DNA of 14,249 nucleotides. It comes from UBA5272 sp964577625. GTDB lineage: Bacteria > Patescibacteriota > Minisyncoccia > Phycocordibacterales > UBA5272. The notes under the pieces are model-generated. The model saw nothing but the letters and a program-made list of their open reading frames with translations, ran no database searches and was not told the origin of the DNA. This document shows positions 8,361 through 14,249 of this stretch, in pieces (the stretch's first letter is position 1; every line of letters begins with the position of its first letter). The position numbers and the translations under genes are program-made. The stretch is taken from positions 1 through 14,249 of the forward strand of contig CAZNZP010000016.1 in NCBI GenBank assembly GCA_964577625.1, written 5' to 3'.

Positions 8361-8368
8361 TTAAAAGC

Positions 8369-9331
8369 ATGAAAAAATCATACATTGCATTTTTGGCGCT
8401 AGTTTTGGTAGTTGTCGCTTCTAGTTTAACAATTTACTTTTCGAATAAGAATAGAGAGAGCATGGAATTTGAAAAATTTTATCTAGACGAAGTAGAGACA
8501 AATCTTACTCACCTTTCACACAGTTTTGCATCTTTTGAAATAGATGGAGAGAAATTAAACTCTTTAATAGAAAATAAAAGTAATTTTGCTCTTTCTATAT
8601 ATGAGCCGTCTTGTATAACTTCTTCTAATTTTGATGGTGTGCTTAGCGAGTTTCGAGGAGTTTATAATATAGATTTTTATAGAGTTGCTTTTTCTGATCT
8701 TAAAGAGACAGATTTGGGAGAAACTATTAAATATTATCCAAGTTTTGCAGTCTTAAAAGATGGTGAATTAATAGATTATTTGCAAGCTGACAAAGACGAG
8801 GACAGTGAATATTATAAAAATGTGGAAGGTTTCAAAAAATGGCTTGATCAGTATATTTTTATAGCTGAAAAAAATAAAGAAGAGGTGAAAAGTTCGCAAT
8901 CTAAAGAAACCCAAACTTCTTCTAAGGGGTCTGGAGCGGAAGAAACTTCTCAGTCCAAAGAAGAGATTAAAGATGTGTCAGATAAAATTGTTATAGAAGG
9001 CATTACATACAATAAAAATAAAATAAACCTATATCTTTTTTGGAGAGAGGGCTGTGTATATTGTCATCAAGAAAAAGCCTATCTTGAAACCTTAAAGAAA
9101 GAGTATGGAAACTTATTTCAAATAAATGAATTTGAAATTTCTAAAAGTAGTAAAAATATGAAAATTTTAGAATATTTTTCAGGTAAAATGGGTGATAATG
9201 TAACAGGTGTACCATATACAATTATAGGTAATAAATCTTTTACTGGTTTTGCTGATAGCTATAAAGAAGAATTTATAAAAACTATAAAAGAGCAACATAA
9301 AGATAGTTATGATGTATACTTTTCAAATTAA
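8369..9331 (+). CDS. Membrane-anchored tandem thioredoxin-fold protein
   Basis: A TM anchor (residues 5-24) places the rest outside the cytoplasm. The first Trx-like domain (about 45-165) has SIYEPSCITS (C82, second Cys replaced) and the cis-Pro-like YYPSFAVLKDGELI (P124), so it looks redox-degenerate. A linker rich in Ser, Lys, Glu and Thr (about 168-203) joins it to a second domain (about 208-312). That domain has the active motif FWREGCVYCHQE (C229/C232) and the cis-Pro loop TGVPYTIIGNKSFTGF (P282). It is likely a thiol-disulfide oxidoreductase or a partner of DsbB, but the redox direction cannot be read from sequence. No Shine-Dalgarno precedes the ATG. The convergent gene ends 8 nt downstream with no terminator between them. 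Confidence 0.85.
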   Translation: MKKSYIAFLALVLVVVASSLTIYFSNKNRESMEFEKFYLDEVETNLTHLSHSFASFEIDGEKLNSLIENKSNFALSIYEPSCITSSNFDGVLSEFRGVYNIDFYRVAFSDLKETDLGETIKYYPSFAVLKDGELIDYLQADKDEDSEYYKNVEGFKKWLDQYIFIAEKNKEEVKSSQSKETQTSSKGSGAEETSQSKEEIKDVSDKIVIEGITYNKNKINLYLFWREGCVYCHQEKAYLETLKKEYGNLFQINEFEISKSSKNMKILEYFSGKMGDNVTGVPYTIIGNKSFTGFADSYKEEFIKTIKEQHKDSYDVYFSN

Positions 9332-9339
9332 AATTTAAA

Positions 9340-10383
9340 TTAGACGTTTTTATTTAAACTTTCAATCTCTTTTTCATTTAAAATTCCAGTGAATAAATTT
9401 TTTAGAAGCTGGTTTTTTATTTTTTCTGGTAAAAATTTTACCGGATTTATAAATTTATTATTTGTTTTTTCCGCTTCAGAAATAGCTTTGCGTAGTACCA
9501 TAGAATCTATTTCTACATAAACAATATCATCTATATCTTTTATTTTGTTTTTTGCTTTTTGAATTTGATCTAGTTTATGCTCTCTTTTTGAAAGAGCTGT
9601 TGTAAATTGTACTCCTATAGTTTTTAATTCTTCTTTTTCACTTTCTTCTACACCAATTCCTCTTTTTTTATTTTTTCTTTCTAAAATAAAGTCTATTTTA
9701 TTTTCTACGTCTTGAAAAGGGTTTGCTTCATAGACTTTAAAATCCAAATCTGACCTATCCATAGATAAACTTTCTAAAAGTCCTATAAAGATTTTCTCTG
9801 CTTTTATACCAAGTTGCTCAGAGTTTTCTTTTTGACTTCTTTTTTCTATTTCCGCGTAAGCTTTACTTTTCAAAAGATCTTTAGAATGAGTTTGTTCTTT
9901 CAAATTTCTTGCCATCTCTTCTGAATATTTTCCAACCATAACCTCTAAAAACTTTTTTTCTTTCAATGTTTTAGCTAATCTTTTTCCTTCGCCAGACTCT
10001 AAAATATTTTTATCTAAAGAAAAATCTATACCAAGTCGCAAAGAAGAAATAATTTCTCCTGGAGAAATTTTCTGATTATTTATCAAAAAACTCTTTTTAT
10101 ATTTATCATAAAAAATAGTATTTTCTTTTTCATTTCTCTCAAAAAGAGAAAGATAAGAATTTTCTCCTTCTATAAAAGCTGTTTTTCTAATTTCTGTATC
10201 ATTTTTTCTGTCTATCAAAAACTCTTCCTCACCTAAATAATCTCCTGAAAGCTCTTTTATTTTTCTAGCTATTGGCAGGAGTTCTTTTATAGTTCTTTTC
10301 GCTGCTAGAGCAGGTAAAGTTTTTTCTTTCAAAATCCTCTCTTCTTTATTTATATCTATAGGTGTTTTTTCCAGTTTTTCCAT
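9340..10383 (-). CDS. Hypothetical protein, possible PD-(D/E)XK-like domain
   Basis: A 347-aa, very Lys/Glu-rich cytoplasmic protein that I do not recognise. The N-terminal two-thirds looks helical. The C-terminal region around residues 194-290 reads AEKIFIGLLESL, then NPFQDVENKIDFILERKNKK, then KTIGVQFTTALSKREHKLDQ. This spacing (helix Glu, Asp in a strand, then a hydrophobic strand) resembles PD-(D/E)XK nuclease-like folds, though the usual E-x-K is Q-x-T here. That is inference and it may be inactive or unrelated. A promoter directly upstream would leave about 2 nt of leader, so the mRNA is probably leaderless. It stands alone on the minus strand between the redox operon and the pilus operon. 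Confidence 0.8.
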   Translation of the reverse strand: MEKLEKTPIDINKEERILKEKTLPALAAKRTIKELLPIARKIKELSGDYLGEEEFLIDRKNDTEIRKTAFIEGENSYLSLFERNEKENTIFYDKYKKSFLINNQKISPGEIISSLRLGIDFSLDKNILESGEGKRLAKTLKEKKFLEVMVGKYSEEMARNLKEQTHSKDLLKSKAYAEIEKRSQKENSEQLGIKAEKIFIGLLESLSMDRSDLDFKVYEANPFQDVENKIDFILERKNKKRGIGVEESEKEELKTIGVQFTTALSKREHKLDQIQKAKNKIKDIDDIVYVEIDSMVLRKAISEAEKTNNKFINPVKFLPEKIKNQLLKNLFTGILNEKEIESLNKNV

Positions 10384-10391
10384 ACGAATTA

Positions 10392-10400
10392 ATTATAACA
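10392..10400 (-). promoter_or_regulatory. Extended -10 promoter for a near-leaderless mRNA
   Basis: On the minus strand TGT precedes TATAAT (10397 to 10392). The hexamer ends 8 nt before the ATG at 10383, so transcription should start about 2 nt before or at the start codon. No clear -35 is visible. Confidence 0.6.
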
Positions 10401-10450
10401 AAAAGTTTAGTTTTTTGTGTATAACTAAATAAAAAATCTTTTTCTATTAA

Positions 10451-10459
10451 TGATATAAT
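10451..10459 (+). promoter_or_regulatory. Extended -10 promoter of the pilT-pilC unit
   Basis: TGA followed by TATAAT (10454-10459). Predicted start is near 10466, a 43-nt leader. No convincing -35. Confidence 0.55.
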
Positions 10460-10508
10460 AAAATCATAATGATTCGTTTCAGTTGGGATATTAATTTTAA
10501 ATAAAAAT

Positions 10509-11567
10509 ATGGACTATAAAAGTGAGCTAAATGAATTGATTTTGACCTTAGTTAAAGAGCAGGCTAGTGATTTACATCTTGGTGTTGGTAATTCTCCTAT
10601 TATTAGAATTGCTGGAGAGTTAATTACTTTAATACAAAAACCAGTTTTAACTTCTGAGGATACCGTAGGATTTTTACGGGCTATGATACCAGAGAGAGTT
10701 TTTAATGAGTTTGTCATTAAACAAGAATTAGACTTTCCTTTTGAGCATTTAGGAGAATATCGTCTTCGTGGCAATGCTTATTTTCAAAAAGGTTTAGTCA
10801 GTATTTCTTTAAGGTTAGTACCTAAACCAAAGTCTTTTGAAGAACTCAATCTTCCAAAAATTTTAGGTGATATTGCTCACTCTAAACAAGGTTTATTTTT
10901 AGTGACTGGTCCAGTGCGACAAGGTAAATCTACCACTTTAGCAGCTATGGTGAATGAGATTAATAGGACAGAGAGAAGACATATTATCACCATTGAGGAT
11001 CCTGTAGAATATATTTTTGAAAATGATAAGTCAATCATAGATCAAAGAGAAATTGGTATGGATACTCAATCTTTCCGTATGGCCCTCAGACAATCTTTTA
11101 GACAAGATATGGATGTGATTATGCTTGGAGAAATGAGAGATTTGGATACTATTTCTTCTGCGGTAACGGCAGCTGAGACAGGACACCTTGTTCTCTCTAC
11201 GCTTCACACTAGCTCCGCCTCACAGACAATAAATAGAATTATAGACTCATTCCCTGCGGAGCAACAAGAGCAAGTTCGTTTTCAATTATCAGCTTCTCTC
11301 ATCGGAGTTTTCTCTCAAAGATTATTACCAACTACTGACGGGGGATTGTTGCCAGCTTATGAACTCCTTTTAAATAATACTGCTGTCGCAAACTTAATCC
11401 GTGACGACAGGGTTCATGAGATTGATATTGTGATAGAGACAAGTCGCGATCAAGGTATGATAGATTTCAATAGAAATCTTGCAGAAATGGTGAGAAGTGG
11501 AAGAGTTACTTTAGAAACAGCCATAGCTCACTCACGTAATCCAAGAAACTTGGAAAAGATGTTATAA
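10509..11567 (+). CDS. pilT: Type IV pilus retraction ATPase PilT
   Basis: PilT is the hexameric cytoplasmic ATPase that depolymerises type IV pili. The 352 aa match the family length. Visible motifs are Walker A GPVRQGKST (G134-T142), the Asp box TIEDPVEY (161-168), the Walker B/PilT signature MLGEMRDLDTI (205-215), the His box HLVLSTLHTSSAS (226-238), and QRLLP with AVANLIRDD at the C-terminus. The Walker A has V-R-Q where most members have T-G-S, but the Gly-Lys-Ser core is intact. The start ATG has no Shine-Dalgarno, and the N-terminal YKSELNELILTLVKEQASDLHL is typical. pilC follows after 4 nt. PilB is not in the window, so extension versus retraction is judged by sequence alone (GEMRDLDTI favours PilT). 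Confidence 0.93.
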   Translation: MDYKSELNELILTLVKEQASDLHLGVGNSPIIRIAGELITLIQKPVLTSEDTVGFLRAMIPERVFNEFVIKQELDFPFEHLGEYRLRGNAYFQKGLVSISLRLVPKPKSFEELNLPKILGDIAHSKQGLFLVTGPVRQGKSTTLAAMVNEINRTERRHIITIEDPVEYIFENDKSIIDQREIGMDTQSFRMALRQSFRQDMDVIMLGEMRDLDTISSAVTAAETGHLVLSTLHTSSASQTINRIIDSFPAEQQEQVRFQLSASLIGVFSQRLLPTTDGGLLPAYELLLNNTAVANLIRDDRVHEIDIVIETSRDQGMIDFNRNLAEMVRSGRVTLETAIAHSRNPRNLEKML

Positions 11568-11571
11568 AATT

Positions 11572-12795
11572 ATGATGTTTAAGTATAAAGCAATTAAAGC
11601 TGACGGTACAAGAGTAGAAGGGAAAATAGAAGCTGTTAATGAAGAGGATGCTATTATTATCCTTCAGGATAGGCAGTTGATAATTGTCTCGGTAGAACAG
11701 TTTGAAGAAAAAAAAGCTTTTGGTTCACCGACCACTGGTTTTAGAATTCCATTTTTAGGTAAGAAGATTAAAGAGAAAGATATTGTGGTCTTTTCTCGTC
11801 AAATTGCTACACTTTTTCAATCCGGAGTTTCAGCTCTCCGAAGCTTTAGATTGGTAGCTTCTGAAACAGAAAATTCTAGATTAAAAAAGATTTTAGAAGC
11901 GATAGGGGATGATATACAATCAGGACTTTCAATTTCAGGAGCAATGGCTAAACATGATAATGTTTTCGGAGTCTTTTACTCTAGCATGATCAAAGCTGGA
12001 GAAGAGTCTGGAAAATTAGACGAGTCATTTAATTATTTAGCAGATTATTTAGATAGAAATTACGATTTGTCTCAAAAGATTAAAAAAGCTACTGCTTACC
12101 CTGCTTTTGTTATTGCTGTCTTTATTATAGTGATGGCAGTAGTAATCACTTTTGTAATTCCAAAATTTGCTGAAATGTTGACTGTGCAAGATCAAGAATT
12201 ACCTCTGGCTACCAAAATCATTTTTGGTATCGGTCTCTTTGCTCAAAAATATGGAATTATAGTTTTAATCGTTTTAGCTGTAATTGGATATTATCTATAT
12301 ACTTTATCTAAAACTCCTTCAGGAAAACAGTATATAGATTATTTTATATTAAAAATACCAGTTTTAGGAACTTTGATGAAGAAAATCTTTCTTTCTAGAT
12401 TAACTGATAATATAGACACCATGCTAACTTCCGGAGTACCTATTGTTAGGTCTTTGGAAATCACTGCTGATGTTGTAGATAATGTCGTCTTTAAAGATTT
12501 AGTTATTAGAGTTTCCAAAAAAGTAAAAAGTGGTAAATCTCTATCCCAATCTTTTTATGAAGAAGAGGAGTTGCCAAATCTTTTAGTTCAAATGACAAAA
12601 ATTGGTGAAGAGACTGGAAAATTAGGATATATTTTAAAAAGTCTCTCTACTTATTATAAGAGAGAAGTGTCTACAGCTATTGATACTAGTCTTGCATTGA
12701 TTGAGCCAATTCTTATTTTCTTACTTGCTGGAGGTGTCGGTTTTCTTTTGGCGGCAGTGATGATACCAATGTTCTCTGTGATGACTGGTATATAA
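11572..12795 (+). CDS. pilC: Type IV pilus inner-membrane platform protein PilC (GspF family)
   Basis: PilC is the inner-membrane platform on which PilB and PilT act. The 407-aa protein has an N-terminal YKAIKADGTRVEGKIEA region, then two tandem T2SSF domains. The first (about 70-195) has FSRQIATLFQSGVSALRSF and MIKAGEESGKLDE; the second (about 270-400) has LTDNIDTMLTSGVPIVRSLE and MTKIGEETGKLGYIL. TM segments follow each domain, with a third in between near 218-243. It opens with ATGATG 4 nt after pilT, so the start is one of two adjacent Met codons; no Shine-Dalgarno is seen. No terminator separates it from the first pilin, although that gene has its own promoter. Confidence 0.93.
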   Translation: MMFKYKAIKADGTRVEGKIEAVNEEDAIIILQDRQLIIVSVEQFEEKKAFGSPTTGFRIPFLGKKIKEKDIVVFSRQIATLFQSGVSALRSFRLVASETENSRLKKILEAIGDDIQSGLSISGAMAKHDNVFGVFYSSMIKAGEESGKLDESFNYLADYLDRNYDLSQKIKKATAYPAFVIAVFIIVMAVVITFVIPKFAEMLTVQDQELPLATKIIFGIGLFAQKYGIIVLIVLAVIGYYLYTLSKTPSGKQYIDYFILKIPVLGTLMKKIFLSRLTDNIDTMLTSGVPIVRSLEITADVVDNVVFKDLVIRVSKKVKSGKSLSQSFYEEEELPNLLVQMTKIGEETGKLGYILKSLSTYYKREVSTAIDTSLALIEPILIFLLAGGVGFLLAAVMIPMFSVMTGI

Positions 12796-12842
12796 GAGAT
12801 ATCCACAGTATTTTTAGACTGATTTCTTATAGGTTTATTAAT

Positions 12843-13032
12843 TTTGATATAATATACCCATAAACGAAAGTTTTATTATTAGTAAAAAAATTCATATGAA
12901 AAATAGTAAATTTACAAAAGGTTTTACACTTATTGAGCTTCTTGTGGTAGTAGCTATTATCGGTATTTTAGCCGCTATTGTTTATGCTCCACTTCAAACA
13001 GCTCTTAGAAAAGGACGTGATGCAAAAAAGAT
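12843..13032 (+). repeat. 190-nt perfect direct repeat, copy 1
   Basis: Identical to 13575-13764. It spans the promoter (-10 TATAAT at 12848-12853), the whole 5' leader and the first 45 codons of the pilin. Confidence 0.97.
12845..12853 (+). promoter_or_regulatory. Pilin 1 promoter
   Basis: TGA plus TATAAT; predicted start near 12860 and a 36-nt leader. It gives the pilin separate, probably higher, expression than pilTC. Confidence 0.6.
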
Positions 13033-13504
13033 TTCTGAGATGAAGACCATCCAATCAAGTCTTATGATGTATGCAGACTCAAATAATGGAAATTATCCAG
13101 ACAATTTAACCCAGTTGGCTTCATCTACCCAGGGAGGCATTCCAAAAAATGCCAACCTTGCTGCTACTGTTGATCTTAATAAGTATAATTACATAGCTTA
13201 TAAAGAAACAACATCAGGAGATGTTCGGGGTTATCACCTTTATGTTCATCTTGAGACAAAAAGTCCGGCTCTAGATGGGGCAGCGAAATGTAGAGGATAT
13301 TTTGTACCTACTGGAGGTGGAACAGCAGCTTCTCAGGCTACAGCTTGCTTTGTCACAACTTCAGGAATAACCCTTACAGGAACTACACCAGAACCATCAG
13401 CAACAGAAGCCTACTTCCTTCAGTCTGAGCGAAATACTAATCCTGACGCAGATCAGTTTTGTGCGGGTGACGTGAGAAGGTGTATATACGATATCGCAGG
13501 ATAA
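12896..13504 (+). CDS. Type IV pilin 1
   Basis: Major or minor pilin. A class III signal peptide MKNSKFTKG is cut before F10 by prepilin peptidase, leaving FTLIELLVVVAIIGILAAIV with the key Glu at mature position 5. RKGRDAKKISEMKTIQSSL continues the helix as in GspG/PilA-type proteins. The globular head has four Cys (C132, C151, C189, C196), probably two disulfides including the C-terminal loop FCAGDVRRC. Mature length is about 193 aa. It shares a perfect 190-nt block with the next gene and a second 53-nt identical block (13229-13281), while the rest diverges. It has its own promoter and a terminator. The pilin class is firm; which is the major pilin is unknown. Confidence 0.93.
   Translation: MKNSKFTKGFTLIELLVVVAIIGILAAIVYAPLQTALRKGRDAKKISEMKTIQSSLMMYADSNNGNYPDNLTQLASSTQGGIPKNANLAATVDLNKYNYIAYKETTSGDVRGYHLYVHLETKSPALDGAAKCRGYFVPTGGGTAASQATACFVTTSGITLTGTTPEPSATEAYFLQSERNTNPDADQFCAGDVRRCIYDIAG
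13229..13281 (+). repeat. 53-nt identical internal block, copy 1
   Basis: Exactly matches 13958-14010. It encodes GYHLYVHLETKSPALDG inside otherwise diverged parts of the two pilins. Confidence 0.95.
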
Positions 13505-13514
13505 GTGCACATTA

Positions 13515-13543
13515 AAAAACTTCCCAATCGGGAAGTTTTTTTA
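13515..13543 (+). terminator. Terminator of pilin 1
   Basis: Stem AACTTCCC (13518-13525) / GGGAAGTT (13530-13537), 4-nt loop, T-run. It lies between the two pilins, so pilin 2 depends on its own promoter. Confidence 0.9.
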
Positions 13544-13574
13544 TGTGTATAATTTTACTATAAATTAAATTATA

Positions 13575-13764
13575 TTTGATATAATATACCCATAAACGAA
13601 AGTTTTATTATTAGTAAAAAAATTCATATGAAAAATAGTAAATTTACAAAAGGTTTTACACTTATTGAGCTTCTTGTGGTAGTAGCTATTATCGGTATTT
13701 TAGCCGCTATTGTTTATGCTCCACTTCAAACAGCTCTTAGAAAAGGACGTGATGCAAAAAAGAT
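13575..13764 (+). repeat. 190-nt perfect direct repeat, copy 2
   Basis: Identical to 12843-13032 at an offset of 732 bp; covers promoter, leader and the first 45 codons of pilin 2. Confidence 0.97.
13577..13585 (+). promoter_or_regulatory. Pilin 2 promoter
   Basis: TGA plus TATAAT (13580-13585) as part of the repeated block; same 36-nt leader. The sequence upstream of the block differs, so any -35 or activator site may differ from pilin 1. Confidence 0.6.
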
Positions 13765-14215
13765 CTCTGAGATGAAATCCATTCAATCAAGTCTTATGAT
13801 GTATGCAGATTCAAATGATGGAAATTATCCTCTCAGCTTAGATATTCTAAACACTTTTGTTCAGGGAGGTATTCCAAAAAATTACAACAAAACAACAGCT
13901 TTTCGTGCAAACGAGTATAACTATACTGTTTATAATGACAGCGCAGGAAATCCTAGAGGTTATCACCTTTATGTTCATCTTGAGACAAAAAGTCCGGCTC
14001 TAGATGGGGCTGCTAGATGTTATAGCACAAGTGCCACCTACAATACTACAGCTTGTTATATTACATCCTCTACAGCTCAAGCTTCTACTGTGGATGTGGT
14101 TGAGCCTGGAAATGGTACTGGTGTAGGACAAGCCTCATTTACTGACAGGAGTCAGGATAGTGATACAAACTGTGCAGGAAATACAGCTTTGTGTATTTAT
14201 GATATAAGAGGATAA
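13628..14215 (+). CDS. Type IV pilin 2
   Basis: A 195-aa paralogue of the preceding pilin with the same class III signal, cleaved before F10, and identical first 50 residues. The head has the same four-Cys plan (C131, C143, C182, C189) and the same ending CIYDI-x-G. The stretches around residues 68-110 and 132-180 differ almost completely from pilin 1. No Shine-Dalgarno precedes the ATG. After the stop the window ends in an A/T-rich stretch with no complete terminator visible, so further pilus genes could follow. Two pilins with a shared stalk and varied heads could be alternative subunits or major and minor forms. Confidence 0.93.
   Translation: MKNSKFTKGFTLIELLVVVAIIGILAAIVYAPLQTALRKGRDAKKISEMKSIQSSLMMYADSNDGNYPLSLDILNTFVQGGIPKNYNKTTAFRANEYNYTVYNDSAGNPRGYHLYVHLETKSPALDGAARCYSTSATYNTTACYITSSTAQASTVDVVEPGNGTGVGQASFTDRSQDSDTNCAGNTALCIYDIRG
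13958..14010 (+). repeat. 53-nt identical internal block, copy 2
   Basis: Second copy of the block at 13229-13281, at a slightly different offset (729 bp) because the regions between differ in length. Confidence 0.95.
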
Positions 14216-14249
14216 TCTAAAATCTTTTTTAAAATAAAACCCTTTAAAA

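Overview
The window looks like chromosomal DNA from a member of the Candidate Phyla Radiation (Patescibacteria), most likely Parcubacteria/Paceibacteria-like. The evidence is low G+C, a divergent 16S rRNA with CPR-style signatures (for example AAACTCAAAGGAATAGACGG and GTAGGGGTGAAATCCGTTGA), short intergenic gaps, many orphan small proteins, and a minimal type IV pilus set. The reading frames fit the standard bacterial code with no sign of UGA recoding; nearly all stops are TAA.

Layout. (1) 1-2525: a promoter, then secD-secF (protein export motor), closed by a terminator. (2) 2530-4490: a short-leader promoter, dsbB-like oxidoreductase, and a large membrane-anchored protein of uncertain function with a weak lytic-transglycosylase-like signature; the operon ends in a bidirectional terminator. 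(3) 4495-5630: three small orphan genes (two minus, one plus) separated by strong hairpins. (4) 5633-7614: a stand-alone 16S rRNA gene with its own strong promoter, a leader with an antitermination-like element, a 31-nt long-range processing stem, a structured trailer and its own terminator; no 23S, 5S or tRNA gene follows. (5) 7623-9331: a membrane-anchored rhodanese and a membrane-anchored tandem thioredoxin-fold protein. (6) 9340-10383, minus: an orphan protein, possibly PD-(D/E)XK-like, read from a promoter that leaves almost no leader. (7) 10451-14215: pilT-pilC followed by two tandem type IV pilin genes, each with an identical promoter, leader and N-terminus.

How they fit together. SecDF would move proteins across the membrane. 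DsbB, the Trx-fold protein and the rhodanese form an extracytoplasmic thiol-redox set. Both pilins carry four conserved cysteines, so they are plausible clients. PilT, PilC and the pilins form a pilus or competence apparatus (PilB, PilD and PilM/N/O are not in the window).

The most remarkable feature is the 16S 3' end. Helix 45 is intact and fully base-paired, but the tail after GGAU reads UAAUUCAAUUU instead of CACCUCCUUA, so the anti-Shine-Dalgarno sequence is missing. In keeping with this, 11 of the 12 annotated protein genes lack a usable Shine-Dalgarno sequence. The one exception (4495-4797, minus) has a perfect AGGAGG and lies between two similar hairpins. The decoding-centre residue equivalent to E. 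coli C1400 is also U.
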